Made by a program: the position numbers and the translations under genes
Assembly (NCBI RefSeq): GCF_003335675.1
Contig: NZ_QPHL01000017.1
Coordinates: 124,001-188,000 of the forward strand
Source: Winogradskyella sp. KYW1333
Lineage (GTDB): Bacteria; Bacteroidota; Bacteroidia; Flavobacteriales; Flavobacteriaceae
DNA length: 64,000 nucleotides
Direction: 5' to 3'
Notes under the pieces: generated by a model
Told to the model about the DNA's origin: nothing
The model's input: the letters and a program-made list of their open reading frames with translations, nothing else
Database searches by the model: none
Part shown: positions 9,027-19,692 of the stretch, piece by piece
Layout of the letters: the number at the start of each line of letters is the position of its first letter
How positions within the stretch are numbered: position 1 is the first letter of the stretch

Positions 9027-10823
9027 ATGAAGAACATACGTAATTTTTGCATTATTGCACATATTGATCATGGTAAAAGTACACTTGCGGATAGGCTTTT
9101 GGATTTTACCGGTTCAGTTACGGATAGAGAGAAACAAGATCAGCTCCTTGATAATATGGACTTGGAACGTGAACGGGGCATAACTATAAAATCCCATGCT
9201 ATCCAAATGGAATACACGCACGAAGGTGAAGAGTATGTCTTTAATCTTATAGACACTCCAGGCCATGTTGATTTTTCTTATGAAGTTTCAAGGTCAATTG
9301 CCGCATGCGAAGGTGCGTTATTAATCGTTGATGCCGCTCAAAGCATACAAGCACAAACTATTTCTAATTTATACCTTGCGTTAGAGAATGATTTGGAAAT
9401 AATTCCGGTCCTTAATAAAATAGATCTGCCTAGTGCAAACCCAGAAGAGGTTACAGATGATATAGTTGATTTACTTGGTTGTGACCCTTCAGAAGTGATA
9501 CCTGCTAGTGGTAAAACAGGTTTGGGTGTAGAAAATATTTTAAAAGCAATTATTGACCGAATTCCTGCTCCTGAAGGAAATCTAGATGAACCATTACAAG
9601 CTCTAATTTTTGACTCTGTCTATAATCCATTTAGAGGCGTGGAAACTTACTTTAGGGTAATTAACGGATCAATTACAAAAGGGCAGCATATTAAGTTTAT
9701 AAACACAGGAAAAACTTATTTTGCAGATGATGTTGGGACGTTAAAATTAAATCAAGTTCCTAAAAAAGAAATTAAGGCGGGTGACGTAGGCTATTTAATT
9801 ACTGGAATAAAAGACGCTAGAGAGGTAAAGGTTGGAGATACCATAACAGATGCTAAAAAGCCTACCACAAATGCTATTGAGGGTTTTGAAGACGTAAAAC
9901 CAATGGTTTTTGCAGGAATTTATCCTGTGGACACAGAAGACTACGAAGAACTTCGTAATTCAATGGAGAAACTCCAATTAAATGATGCATCATTAGTATT
10001 TCAACCCGAAAGTTCTGCCGCGCTGGGGTTTGGATTTAGATGTGGTTTCTTGGGTATGTTGCATCTTGAAATTATACAAGAGCGTCTTGAGCGTGAGTTC
10101 AACATGACTGTAATCACTACGGTTCCAAACGTAAGTTATTACGCATATACCAACAAAAACCCAGATGAGATTGTAATTGTTAACAACCCTTCGGATTTAC
10201 CAGAACCATCGACTCTCAATCGCGTTGAGGAACCATATATTAAGGCTATAATCATTACAAAATCAAATTTTGTTGGTCCTGTGATGAGTTTGTGTATTGA
10301 AAAACGTGGTCAAATCACCAACCAAACCTATCTTACAACAGAACGTGTTGAGCTGAGTTTTGATATGCCGCTTGCTGAAATTGTTTTTGACTTTTACGAC
10401 CGTTTAAAAACCGTTTCAAAAGGCTATGCTTCTTTTGATTATTCGCCAATTGGTATGCGAGCCTCAAAACTGGTTAGGGTAGATATTCTACTAAACACCC
10501 AAACGGTGGATGCGCTTTCTGCGTTGGTACACGCTGACAATGCCTATACTATTGGGAAGAAAATGACGGAAAAATTGAAAGAGCTTATTCCGCGTCAACA
10601 ATTCGACATTCCTGTGCAGGCAGCAATTGGTGCAAAAATAATCGCTAGAGAAACCATTAAAGCGCTTCGTAAAGACGTAACAGCAAAGTGTTATGGAGGT
10701 GATATTTCGCGTAAACGAAAACTGCTTGAAAAACAGAAGAAAGGTAAAAAGCGTATGCGCCAAGTTGGTAATGTAGAAATACCTCAGCAGGCATTTATGG
10801 CGGTGCTAAAGCTAAATGACTAA
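9027..10823 (+). CDS. lepA: elongation factor 4 (LepA)
   Basis: A 598-residue translational GTPase that acts on stalled or misplaced ribosomes. The G domain has G1 AHIDHGKST, the switch region [15 protein letters not shown]3 DTPGHVDF and G4 NKIDLP. Domain II and the EF-G-like domains III and V follow, and the LepA-specific C-terminal domain ends in [20 protein letters not shown], a hallmark of the family. Length is typical. The TAA stop overlaps the stop of the convergent antiporter gene. Confidence 0.98.
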   Translation: MKNIRNFCIIAHIDHGKSTLADRLLDFTGSVTDREKQDQLLDNMDLERERGITIKSHAIQMEYTHEGEEYVFNLIDTPGHVDFSYEVSRSIAACEGALLIVDAAQSIQAQTISNLYLALENDLEIIPVLNKIDLPSANPEEVTDDIVDLLGCDPSEVIPASGKTGLGVENILKAIIDRIPAPEGNLDEPLQALIFDSVYNPFRGVETYFRVINGSITKGQHIKFINTGKTYFADDVGTLKLNQVPKKEIKAGDVGYLITGIKDAREVKVGDTITDAKKPTTNAIEGFEDVKPMVFAGIYPVDTEDYEELRNSMEKLQLNDASLVFQPESSAALGFGFRCGFLGMLHLEIIQERLEREFNMTVITTVPNVSYYAYTNKNPDEIVIVNNPSDLPEPSTLNRVEEPYIKAIIITKSNFVGPVMSLCIEKRGQITNQTYLTTERVELSFDMPLAEIVFDFYDRLKTVSKGYASFDYSPIGMRASKLVRVDILLNTQTVDALSALVHADNAYTIGKKMTEKLKELIPRQQFDIPVQAAIGAKIIARETIKALRKDVTAKCYGGDISRKRKLLEKQKKGKKRMRQVGNVEIPQQAFMAVLKLND

Positions 10824-12646
10824 TTCACCTTACTTCCTAAATAAACAATTTTACTGTTCGAATCTATTTCGTTCTCTATTTGATAATCAATAGATGGTAT
10901 AATATGGATTTCACCCTTTCTGGTTTTAAGGAATAATGGAATTTGAGCTTTGTTTGATTTAATGTTCTCTAGTAGTTTATTATAATCCTCAACATCCTTA
11001 ATCGCTGCTTCATGGATTTCAGGAAATTCTTCAACAACCTTCATTAAATTATTGAAATCGTCAGACAAAGTAAAGAGTCCGTTTTGGGGAGAGATTTCTC
11101 TCCCTTCAAGTTCTTTCTTAGAGGCTAATCTAAACGAGCCATTTTCACCAAATTGTTTCCCAAATTTCTCAACGGCATACCTGTTAATATCAGCATTACC
11201 CGTAAGAGCCAACAAATAACCGACATCATTAAGCTCAACGTTATCCGTTAAATTGTCAGAATAAATGTTTTCAGTATAGGCCTCGATTCCGAGGGCTTCT
11301 GCTTTTTGAACGTTGTTTTGATTACTATCTACCAGTACAACATGTCTTCCATTATCAGATAAATATTGGGCTATTAATTGAGACACTTTTGAGGCGCCGA
11401 TAATTATTATACCTTCTGATTTGGTTAAAAACACACCTGATATCCGTGCAAACAATCTTGCTGTTGTAGCATTTAACAATACGGTTCCCAGCACAATCAT
11501 AAAGACCAAAGGTGTAATATATTCTGCCCCAACAACATGTTCTGCGCTCAACTTACTGCCAAAAAGTGAGGCAATACCCGCGGCAACAATTCCTCTTGGG
11601 CCAACCCAGCTTATGAACAGCTTTTCATTGATTTTTAATTTCGAGTTCGACGAGCTTAAAAACACAGCAATTGGACGTATGATAAAGGCTAGTGCAAAAA
11701 ATAACGCAGCTGTTTCCCAACGATATAACAACAGTAAATCTTCGTAATTAATATTGGCTGCCAAAAGAATGAACAAGATTGAAATAAGTAATACGCTTAG
11801 AGACTCCTTGAAATAAAGTAATTCCTTAATGTTGTCTAGCTTGCTATTTCCAACTACCATTCCCATCACAACTACAGCTAAAAGACCAGACTCGTGTGCA
11901 AATATTTCAGACTCCACAAAAACCAATAAAACAACGGAAAGGGAGACTACATTTAACAAATAGTGGGGAATAAATTTTCTGTTTATTGCAAAAACCAGAG
12001 CGTGGGCAAATGTAAAACCAAAGGTGGTTCCGAATAAAACAATCTTTCCAAATTCTACAAGTGCAGTTTTGGTAAAGCCCACTTCCCCACCTACAAAAAT
12101 AAACTCAAACACCAATACAGCTACCAAAGCACCAATTGGGTCTATTAGAATTCCCTCCCATTTAAGAACTGTTGAGACGTCTCTTTTTAAAGGTATATTT
12201 CTCAAAATTGGAGTTATAACAGTTGGCCCAGTAACAATTATTAATCCCGAAAATAAAAAACACAAGTCCCAAGTCAGTCCAAACAAATAATATGCTAATA
12301 CAGCCCCTCCAAAAAAAGTAACGCCAGCCCCTAGAGTAATTAACTTTGTGATAACAGGCCCAACGTTTCGTATCTCGCTTCGTTTTAATGTAAGCCCTCC
12401 TTCAAATAAAATTATACTAATTGCAAGAGAAACAAAATAAAACAACCCTTCTCCGGGGAATAAGCCCTTTTTGCCATTCCAGATGGGCTCAATCCACTTT
12501 GCGCCATCCTCACTTAAAAATTCTGCAGCTATTGGGCCAACCAATAGCCCTATTAAAATAAGGGGTAATATGGCTGGAATCTTAAACTTCCAAGCTACCC
12601 ATTGTGCTAAAATCCCCAATATAATAATGCCTGCTAATTCAACCAT
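10820..12646 (-). CDS. CPA-type cation:proton antiporter with C-terminal RCK/TrkA-N domain
   Basis: A 608-residue inner-membrane protein. The first ~390 residues hold about twelve hydrophobic segments of a Na+(K+)/H+ exchanger, including [17 protein letters not shown] and the [17 protein letters not shown] segment that is characteristic of NhaP/CPA1-type exchangers. A Rossmann-type TrkA-N domain starts at about 412 ([18 protein letters not shown]), followed by an Asp-containing nucleotide loop (VLVDSNQNN). Such regulatory domains bind NAD(H) or nucleotides and gate transport. The protein probably exports Na+ or K+ for pH and salt homeostasis; ion selectivity cannot be read from sequence. Confidence 0.88.
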   Translation of the reverse strand: MVELAGIIILGILAQWVAWKFKIPAILPLILIGLLVGPIAAEFLSEDGAKWIEPIWNGKKGLFPGEGLFYFVSLAISIILFEGGLTLKRSEIRNVGPVITKLITLGAGVTFFGGAVLAYYLFGLTWDLCFLFSGLIIVTGPTVITPILRNIPLKRDVSTVLKWEGILIDPIGALVAVLVFEFIFVGGEVGFTKTALVEFGKIVLFGTTFGFTFAHALVFAINRKFIPHYLLNVVSLSVVLLVFVESEIFAHESGLLAVVVMGMVVGNSKLDNIKELLYFKESLSVLLISILFILLAANINYEDLLLLYRWETAALFFALAFIIRPIAVFLSSSNSKLKINEKLFISWVGPRGIVAAGIASLFGSKLSAEHVVGAEYITPLVFMIVLGTVLLNATTARLFARISGVFLTKSEGIIIIGASKVSQLIAQYLSDNGRHVVLVDSNQNNVQKAEALGIEAYTENIYSDNLTDNVELNDVGYLLALTGNADINRYAVEKFGKQFGENGSFRLASKKELEGREISPQNGLFTLSDDFNNLMKVVEEFPEIHEAAIKDVEDYNKLLENIKSNKAQIPLFLKTRKGEIHIIPSIDYQIENEIDSNSKIVYLGSKVN

Positions 12647-12760
12647 TTATTGTAGTTTTTGATATACCCGAAAATAGGATTTTTTTTTCCAACTCTAAAA
12701 ACCCTAATAAAACCTAAACATTAAAGGTGATTAAATACTATTTTGGTAAATTGCGCAATT

Positions 12761-13621
12761 ATGACATTATACCCCATAAATGCCGGTAACTTCAAGCTTG
12801 ATGGTGGCGCTATGTTTGGCGTTGTGCCTAAGTCTTTATGGCAACGTACAAATCCTGCCGATAGCAATAATATGATTGATATTGCGGCACGTTGTTTGTT
12901 AATTGAAGATGGAGATCGATTAATTTTAATTGACACGGGGATGGGAGACAAACAAAGTTATAAATTTTATAGCTACTATTATCTTTGGGGAGATGACACT
13001 TTAGATAAATCATTATCTCAATACGGATTTAATAGGGAAGATGTCACAGACGTTTTTATGACACATCTTCATTTTGATCATTGTGGGGGCAGTATTCAAT
13101 GGAACAAAAATAAGGAGGTATTAGAGCCGGCCTTTAAAAATGCTTATTTTTGGAGCAACGCAGACCATTGGAAATGGGCCACGCAACCAAATAAACGTGA
13201 AAAAGCGTCATTTTTAAAAGAAAACATTCTACCGATGGAAGAGTGTGGTCAACTAAAGTTTGTTGATCTTCCCAGCCATAATATTTTAAACGACTCATCT
13301 CTAGGTTTTGATATTTTTTATGCAGATGGTCATACAGACAAACAAATGATTCCCATGATAACCTACAAGGGAAAAACCATTTGTTTTATGGCTGATTTAT
13401 TACCTACAGCTGGTCACTTACCAATTCCTTTTGTGATGGGATATGATACACGTCCACTCTTAACGCTTGATGAAAAAGAGAAGTTTCTCAATTTAGCCGC
13501 AGATAATAATTTTTATCTTTTTTTAGAGCACGATGCTCACAACGAAATAATAACAGTACAACATACCGAGAAAGGCGTTCGTTTAAAAGAAACCCTTTCT
13601 TGTAACGATATATTTAACTAA
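12761..13621 (+). CDS. metallo-beta-lactamase-fold hydrolase
   Basis: A 286-residue enzyme. I chose the ATG at 12761 (MTLYPINAGNFKLDGG); an upstream TTG would add six residues. The zinc motif THLHFDHCGG is intact, with a preceding DTGMGD, a third His in ADGHTDKQMIP, a bridging Asp in MADLLPTAGH and a final His in LEHDAHNE. The layout matches lactonase and hydrolase members of the superfamily rather than beta-lactamases. Substrate unknown. The S8 peptidase gene begins five bases downstream, so the two are likely cotranscribed. Confidence 0.87.
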   Translation: MTLYPINAGNFKLDGGAMFGVVPKSLWQRTNPADSNNMIDIAARCLLIEDGDRLILIDTGMGDKQSYKFYSYYYLWGDDTLDKSLSQYGFNREDVTDVFMTHLHFDHCGGSIQWNKNKEVLEPAFKNAYFWSNADHWKWATQPNKREKASFLKENILPMEECGQLKFVDLPSHNILNDSSLGFDIFYADGHTDKQMIPMITYKGKTICFMADLLPTAGHLPIPFVMGYDTRPLLTLDEKEKFLNLAADNNFYLFLEHDAHNEIITVQHTEKGVRLKETLSCNDIFN

Positions 13622-13626
13622 AAACA

Positions 13627-15243
13627 ATGTTTATGAATTTAAGTAAGAGCAAGAAGCTTATTGGATCCTTAATGTTAATGGCGACGATAGTATTGGGTTG
13701 TGGTAGCACAGCAGATATTTTGTCTACACCGATTGAAAATATCGACACTTCTCCATTAAAAGTTACTGAACTAACAGAGTCAGAAAAGAAAAATTGGGGC
13801 CACCTAGATTTGGAAAGAGACACTATTCCTGGTATGGCGGTTGACAGGGCATATACTGAAGTTATTAAAAACAAAAAGGGGCAAAAGGTTATTGTTGCTG
13901 TAATTGATTCTGGTATTGATATTGACCATGAGGATTTAGATGATGTTATATGGACAAACAAGGGCGAAGTCCCTAACAACGGAAAAGACGATGATAAAAA
14001 CGGATATGTTGACGACATACATGGTTGGAATTTTTTAGGTGACACCTACAATGAACAATTAGAATTTGTAAGATTAATCGCTTCTGGTGACACATCAAAC
14101 CCAAGATTTGAAGAGGCCAAAAAACAGTACGAAGAAGATTATCAACTGTGGACAAATAGAAAAATTCAATATGATCAAATTGCTCAAGCAGTAAAAAACG
14201 CTGATGAAACACTGGTAAAAGTTCTGGGCAAGAAGGATTACACTATTGACGAGGTAAATGCAATTAAGTCTGAGGACAAAAATGTTATGCAGGCTGTGCA
14301 GATAGCAAACAACATTAATGCGAACGGGTTAAAAATGCAGGACGCAAAAACAGAAATTGATGGCGCCCTTGTGAGCATTAATGAACGCCTTAATTATAAC
14401 TTAAATAAAGACTTCAAAGGAAGAAAATTAAATGATAACATAAACGATTTGTCAGATACTGGTTATGGTAATGGTAATGTAAAACCAATGGTGAAAGACG
14501 AATCACACGGTACTCATGTTGCGGGTATTATTGCTGCCGAAAGAAATAATGGTCTTGGCGCAAATGGTGTTGCTAACAACGTAGAAATAATGGCCCTCAG
14601 GGTGGTACCAAACGGTGATGAATACGATAAAGATGTTGCACTTGCGATACGTTATGCTGTAGATAATGGCGCAAAAGTTATTAACGGGAGTTTTGGCAAA
14701 TCATTTTCGCCTTATAGTGAATGGGTAAGAGACGCGATTAAATATGCGGGGGACAATGATGTAGTTTTTGTTCACGCGGCCGGAAATGATAGTAATAATG
14801 TTGATGTAGAACCAAATTTTCCTGATGATAATGTGAACTTTGTTGAGGTGTCGGATAATTACATACGGGTAGGTTCATTAACTCAAAATTATGGGTCAAA
14901 AATGGTGTCTGGTTTTTCAAACTATGGTAAGAAAAACGTTGATGTTTTTGCGCCGGGTTCATCAGTTTATTCAACAACACCAGAAAATGAATATGACTTT
15001 AAGGGTGGCACCTCTATGGCTGCTCCGGGAGTTGCTGGAATAGCTGCCTTAATTAGGTCACAATACCCTAATTTATCGGCCTCACAAGTTAAACAAGTAA
15101 TACTAGATTCTGGCCTACCCTTAACCACAAAAGTGGTTGTGGGTGGAGACGCGTCTAATGTAAAGGCGTTTTCAGAATTATCAAAGTCGGGTAAAATTGC
15201 TAACGCGTACAATGCGTTAATAATGGCCTCAAAACTAAAATAA
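13627..15243 (+). CDS. S8-family serine peptidase (subtilisin-like), lipoprotein
   Basis: A 538-residue exported protease. The signal ends in VLGC, so it is probably lipidated at Cys25. The catalytic triad is complete: Asp94 in VIDSGIDIDHEDL, His294 in SHGTHVAGIIAA and Ser463 in GTSMAAPG. The gap between Asp and His is 200 residues, far more than the few tens typical of plain subtilisins. The extra part is charged and helical in character (about 145-280, with EEAKKQYEEDYQLW) and may be a lid or membrane-proximal insertion. Length and triad support an active enzyme. It lies between an MBL-fold gene and an M1 peptidase gene, all closely spaced. Confidence 0.93.
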   Translation: MFMNLSKSKKLIGSLMLMATIVLGCGSTADILSTPIENIDTSPLKVTELTESEKKNWGHLDLERDTIPGMAVDRAYTEVIKNKKGQKVIVAVIDSGIDIDHEDLDDVIWTNKGEVPNNGKDDDKNGYVDDIHGWNFLGDTYNEQLEFVRLIASGDTSNPRFEEAKKQYEEDYQLWTNRKIQYDQIAQAVKNADETLVKVLGKKDYTIDEVNAIKSEDKNVMQAVQIANNINANGLKMQDAKTEIDGALVSINERLNYNLNKDFKGRKLNDNINDLSDTGYGNGNVKPMVKDESHGTHVAGIIAAERNNGLGANGVANNVEIMALRVVPNGDEYDKDVALAIRYAVDNGAKVINGSFGKSFSPYSEWVRDAIKYAGDNDVVFVHAAGNDSNNVDVEPNFPDDNVNFVEVSDNYIRVGSLTQNYGSKMVSGFSNYGKKNVDVFAPGSSVYSTTPENEYDFKGGTSMAAPGVAGIAALIRSQYPNLSASQVKQVILDSGLPLTTKVVVGGDASNVKAFSELSKSGKIANAYNALIMASKLK

Positions 15244-15247
15244 AACC

Positions 15248-17053
15248 ATGAAGAAATTTTTTATGTGTCTTTTTTGCGCTACAATAATTTTTGTTTGTGA
15301 CGCAGATGTAGACAGTTTAAACAGGGCTCACCAAATACAGCCATCCAATTCAGGATATTGGCAACAACACGTAGATTATTCTATGGAAATTGATATGGAT
15401 GTTAATTCTTATCAGTATACAGGCAAACAAACTTTAGTGTATACTAATAACTCTCCAGAAGTACTAAACAGGGTTTACTATCACTTGTTTTTTAATGCCT
15501 TTCAACCCGGAAGCGAAATGGATGTGCGCTCTAGAACTATTGCAGATCCAAGCACTAAGATCGGTGATAGAATCAGTAAACTAAAACCTAATGAAATAGG
15601 ATACATAAAGGTAAACTCACTAGAGCAAAATGGGAATTCCGTTCAATTTGAAACCGTGGGCACTGTGTTAGAGGTGGATTTAAATCAGGCAATTAAACCA
15701 GGAGAAAAAGTTACATTTTATATGGAATTTAATGCCCAGGTTCCTGTACAAATCCGTCGTTCTGGAAGAAACAACAAAGAAGGCGTGGCCCTTTCTATGG
15801 CGCAATGGTATCCTAAAATGGCTGAATATGATGATGAAGGTTGGCATGCGGACCCATATATAGCAAGAGAGTTTCATGGTGTTTGGGGAGATTTTGATGT
15901 AAAATTGGCAATTGACGCTAATTACGTTGTTGGCGGAACCGGTTATTTACAAGGTGCGCCAAAAAGTAAAGGCAATAAAAAAGAATATCATTTCATAGCG
16001 CCAAGAGTTCATGATTTTACTTGGGCTGCAGATCCTGATTTTCAGCACGATATATTTGAAATGCCAAATGGTCCAAAGCTTCATTTTTACTATAAAAAAA
16101 CAATGAGTAAAAAATATCTGGACAACTGGAAGAAACTTCAGCCCGACACCGCAAAGCTAATGAAGTTTTTTAGTGAAAACGTCGGTAAGTATCCTTACGA
16201 TCAATATTCTGTTATACAGGGAGGTGATGGCGGTATGGAATACGCCATGTGCACTTTAATAACTGGTGAGCGAAATTACGGAAGTCTACTTGGTGTTACA
16301 TCACATGAAATGGCGCACACATGGTTTCAGTTTTTACTGGCTAGTAACGAAGCAAAGCACGAGTGGATGGACGAAGGGTTTACAAGCTATATTTCAACAT
16401 TGGCTATAAATTCATTAAAAGGCAACACCGGAAAAAATCCGTTTAAAAATTCTTACAGGCGATATGTATCTTTAGCTAATTCAGGCTATGAACAGCCTTT
16501 GACTACTCATGCAGACAGGTACGCTTACAATCAGGTATACGGAACCGCTGCATACAGTAAAGGCTCGGTGTTTTTGTCTCAACTTGGATATGTGATTGGA
16601 GAAGAAAATCTTAAAAAAACGATTAAAAAGTATTTTGATGATTTTTCATTTAAACACCCTAAACCCATGGATATTGTGCGAACAGCCGAGCGTGTTTCGG
16701 GTTTAGAGCTTGATTGGTATCTCATTGATTTTGGGCAGACCACAAACACAATTGATTATGGTATAAAGTCCGTTGATGGTAATATAATCGTTTTAGAGCG
16801 TATTGGGTTAATGCCTATGCCTATTGATTTGACGGTTACCTATGTTGATGGTTCGCAGGAAGCGTTCTATATACCGCTTCAGATGATGAGGGGTGAAAAA
16901 CCGACTGATGCTACAGTAGCTTCTGATTGGGCCTGGGCCATACCCACCTATAGCCTTAAAACAAATAAAAATGTAAAAGTTGTTGAAATTGACAGCTCTG
17001 AATTTATGGCAGATGTAAAAAGAGAAAACAACACGTACGGCTTAGAAAAATAA
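15248..17053 (+). CDS. M1-family zinc metallopeptidase, exported
   Basis: A 601-residue enzyme. A hydrophobic leader (MKKFFMCLFCATIIFVC) suggests export and possible lipidation. The gluzincin site is HEMAH (His353, Glu354, His357) with the third ligand Glu376 exactly 18 residues later, in MDEGFTSY. The exopeptidase motif GGMEYAMCT precedes it. The N-terminal ~220 residues form the M1 beta-saddle. The family removes N-terminal residues from peptides. It starts five bases after the S8 gene, making a small secreted-protease operon. Confidence 0.93.
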   Translation: MKKFFMCLFCATIIFVCDADVDSLNRAHQIQPSNSGYWQQHVDYSMEIDMDVNSYQYTGKQTLVYTNNSPEVLNRVYYHLFFNAFQPGSEMDVRSRTIADPSTKIGDRISKLKPNEIGYIKVNSLEQNGNSVQFETVGTVLEVDLNQAIKPGEKVTFYMEFNAQVPVQIRRSGRNNKEGVALSMAQWYPKMAEYDDEGWHADPYIAREFHGVWGDFDVKLAIDANYVVGGTGYLQGAPKSKGNKKEYHFIAPRVHDFTWAADPDFQHDIFEMPNGPKLHFYYKKTMSKKYLDNWKKLQPDTAKLMKFFSENVGKYPYDQYSVIQGGDGGMEYAMCTLITGERNYGSLLGVTSHEMAHTWFQFLLASNEAKHEWMDEGFTSYISTLAINSLKGNTGKNPFKNSYRRYVSLANSGYEQPLTTHADRYAYNQVYGTAAYSKGSVFLSQLGYVIGEENLKKTIKKYFDDFSFKHPKPMDIVRTAERVSGLELDWYLIDFGQTTNTIDYGIKSVDGNIIVLERIGLMPMPIDLTVTYVDGSQEAFYIPLQMMRGEKPTDATVASDWAWAIPTYSLKTNKNVKVVEIDSSEFMADVKRENNTYGLEK

Positions 17054-17149
17054 TACCTAAAAAATATAAACCACATCTAATAGGGGTTCGGTTATCCAAT
17101 ATTATTTTACTTGTTTTTTTAATTTCTTTTTGCCCTTTTTGTTGACTTT

Positions 17150-17482
17150 TTATAGTAAATCTTCAAATTTTTTTTGGAGTTTATAAAAACAGTTGCCTTC
17201 ATGTTTTATGGGGTCTGAATTAATCTCTAGATTGTGTTTTTCTATTTCTGTAGTGAAATGATCGTCATTTATAGCCTCTAAAATTTCAATATTATTGTTC
17301 TTTGGAAAATAACATTCAGACACAATACAGAATTCTTGTTCTGCACCAATTCTAATAGGCTCTTCTTCAATCAATCCTTTATTTAACATAATATCTAAAG
17401 CTTACAGATCTTTTACTAAATGGTGAATATATAATGCTTTATCTTTAGGGCTTTTAAGTTGTTTGACGTTTAAATGTCCCAT
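17150..17482 (-). pseudogene. truncated glutamate-cysteine-ligase-like (GCS2) gene remnant
   Basis: The frame from an ATG at 17482 reads MGHLNVKQLKSPKDKALYIH and on to VKDL, then meets an in-frame TAA at 17402-17404, and resumes with ALDIMLNKGLIEEE, RIGAEQEFCIVSECY and NDDHFTTEIEKHNLEINSDP, ending at a stop at 17150. The resumed part resembles the N-terminus of the carboxylate-amine ligase (GCS2) proteins of Flavobacteriia, which run to several hundred residues. Only about 110 codons remain and the ATP-grasp-like body is missing. So the gene has both a nonsense mutation and a large 3' deletion. The family name comes from memory of the motif RIGAEQEF, not from a search. Confidence 0.68.
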
Positions 17483-17621
17483 TTTTAAGGTGAGCTATTG
17501 ATTAACCTATGTAATTTAGTCTAATTAAAAGACTTAAACATGATTTTTATTGTGGCTGACCTACAAACCTATTTGATAAAACAAATTACAATTCTATTTT
17601 TACAACCAATAATTCCTTGTA

Positions 17622-17996
17622 ATGTCCTTAAAATACGGTAAAAAAGACAAGTTGAAAAGTAAAAAAACCATCGAGCGCCTCTTTAATGAAGGTAGGTCGA
17701 TTACGGTTTATCCTTTGCGCTTGGTATATTTAGAAACCGAATTCAAGGATAGTAGTATCCTTAAAACAGGGGTTTCTGTAAGTAAAAAACACCACAAAAC
17801 AGCAGTTTCTAGAAATAGAATTAAAAGACTTTTAAGAGAAGCTTACAGGCTTAACAAGCAAAAATTCTTTAACAATAGTTCAACATCTTATGCGTTTATG
17901 ATTTTGTACCTTAGGAAGGAAGGAACAAATTCTGCAGATATTAATAATGCTATGAAAATGTTGTTTCAAAAATTTCTTGATAAAACCTCAAACTAA
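17622..17996 (+). CDS. rnpA: ribonuclease P protein component
   Basis: A 124-residue basic protein that binds the RNase P RNA and assists 5' maturation of tRNAs. The start region LKSKKTIERLFNEG, the central strand with KTGVSVSKKHHKTAVSRNRIKR (the RNR-type basic helix) and LLREAYR fit the family. rpmH is not adjacent, as is usual in this group. Its stop overlaps the ATG of the S41 peptidase by one base (TAATG), so the two genes are probably translationally coupled. Confidence 0.93.
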   Translation: MSLKYGKKDKLKSKKTIERLFNEGRSITVYPLRLVYLETEFKDSSILKTGVSVSKKHHKTAVSRNRIKRLLREAYRLNKQKFFNNSSTSYAFMILYLRKEGTNSADINNAMKMLFQKFLDKTSN

Positions 17997-19630
17997 TGAA
18001 AAAAAATCTACACAAAAGATTAATAGTACCAGGCTTGGCATTGGTTTTGTTTGTGAGCACCACAGCATTTAAGAGTGACTTTTTCGAAATTGCTAAACAA
18101 ATTGAGATTTTTACTACTCTTTTTAAGGAACTCAACATGAACTATGTTGATGACACCAACCCTGGCGATCTTATGGATACGGCAATAAAAAGCATGTTAG
18201 ATGATTTAGATCCGTATACACAATTCTACAACGAACAAGATGTAGAGGCTTCTAGAATAAATAATGATGGAGATTATACTGGAATAGGTGCGAAGGTATT
18301 AACGCTTAAAGATAAACTAGTAATTATAGAACCTTATAAAGGCTATGCGGCTGATAAAACTGGTCTCAAAGCTGGTGATGAAATTATTAAAGTAGATAAT
18401 GTTATAGTTTCTGATTTTAAGGACGATATAGCTAATTTGTTACGAGGTGCTGCTGGTACTGAGGTAATGATAACCTATAAACGCCAAGGACAAACCAATA
18501 CTGTAAAAATTATTCGTGAATCACCAGAAATTAAAGCTGTGCCACACTACTCTATGGTGGATGAGAAAACGGGCTATATAGTGTTGCGTAAGTTTAACGA
18601 TAAAGCATCTTATGAAACCATAGGTGCATTAAGAGCTCTAAAAAATCAAGGTGCTTCCCGATTAATTCTAGATTTACGAGGAAATCCAGGCGGACTATTA
18701 AACGAGGCGGTTAATGTCACAAACATATTTGTGCCAAAAAATCAATTGGTGGTAACAACTAAATCTAAGGTTAAAAAGTATAACAAAACCTATTACACCA
18801 GACGGGATGCTGTTGATACGGAAATTCCTTTAGTTGTATTAATTAACGGTAGTAGTGCTTCCGCAAGTGAAATTGTGTCTGGTGCGCTGCAAGATGTTGA
18901 TCGCGCGGTTGTAGTTGGTACTAGAAGTTTTGGAAAAGGATTAGTTCAAAGGCCAAAGGCACTTACCTATGGAACACAAATGAAAATAACCATTTCTAGA
19001 TATTACACACCTTCTGGCCGTTGCATACAAGCTCTTGATTATTGGAATAGAGATGAAAGCGGTAACGCTACAAGGGTGAAAAAAGAAAACTACAATACCT
19101 TTACAACACGTAATGGGAGAAAAGTCTTTGATGGTGGTGGTATTGAACCAGATATAGAAGTTAAATTTACTAAACAAACACCATTAACAAAAGCAATATT
19201 AAATGAAAACTTGATTTTTAATTTTGCTACGGATTATTATTATAAGAATACATTAAATGACCTAAATACCTATAAGTTTCCCGAAACTGAATTTAATAAA
19301 TTCAAAAACTATCTAAAAAATTCAGGGTTTGATTTTGAAACTGAGACAGAAAAGGCGCTTAATAAAGCTATGGTTGTTGCTGAAGGGGAAGAATTAGATG
19401 GCGTAGTTGATTCCGAATTTCACAATATCTCCGCTGCTATCCAAGCCTATAAGTCAAACGCCATTGATGCAAATAAAACACAATTAAAATCACTTTTAAC
19501 AGACGAAATTATTAAAAGATATTTCTACAGTGAAGGATTATATATATACTACAAGGCTAATAATCCTGAGATAAAAAAAGCTTTAAGTATTCTTAATAAT
19601 CCTTCGCAATACGCTAGTATTTTGAGATAA
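17996..19630 (+). CDS. S41-family C-terminal processing peptidase
   Basis: A 544-residue exported protease with an N-terminal membrane/signal segment (about 8-26). A PDZ domain spans about 95-170 (GIGAKVLTLKDKLVIIEPYKG), followed by the S41 core. The catalytic Ser lies in the NGSSASASEI cluster (residues 284-293) and the Lys partner is Lys314 in SFGKGLVQ. The C-terminal ~140 residues are an extra helical region seen in Bacteroidota members. The family trims or degrades periplasmic proteins at their C-termini. Overlap with rnpA suggests one operon. Confidence 0.93.
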   Translation: MKKNLHKRLIVPGLALVLFVSTTAFKSDFFEIAKQIEIFTTLFKELNMNYVDDTNPGDLMDTAIKSMLDDLDPYTQFYNEQDVEASRINNDGDYTGIGAKVLTLKDKLVIIEPYKGYAADKTGLKAGDEIIKVDNVIVSDFKDDIANLLRGAAGTEVMITYKRQGQTNTVKIIRESPEIKAVPHYSMVDEKTGYIVLRKFNDKASYETIGALRALKNQGASRLILDLRGNPGGLLNEAVNVTNIFVPKNQLVVTTKSKVKKYNKTYYTRRDAVDTEIPLVVLINGSSASASEIVSGALQDVDRAVVVGTRSFGKGLVQRPKALTYGTQMKITISRYYTPSGRCIQALDYWNRDESGNATRVKKENYNTFTTRNGRKVFDGGGIEPDIEVKFTKQTPLTKAILNENLIFNFATDYYYKNTLNDLNTYKFPETEFNKFKNYLKNSGFDFETETEKALNKAMVVAEGEELDGVVDSEFHNISAAIQAYKSNAIDANKTQLKSLLTDEIIKRYFYSEGLYIYYKANNPEIKKALSILNNPSQYASILR

Positions 19631-19692
19631 AACTTAAAATTATTTATATTTAACATTATAGAATTTCTGAATATTAAAGAAAATCAAACGAA

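Noticed and set aside
11421..12290. Plus-strand open frames opposite the antiporter gene
   Set aside because: Opposite-strand shadows of a clear membrane-protein gene, with no domain or start context.
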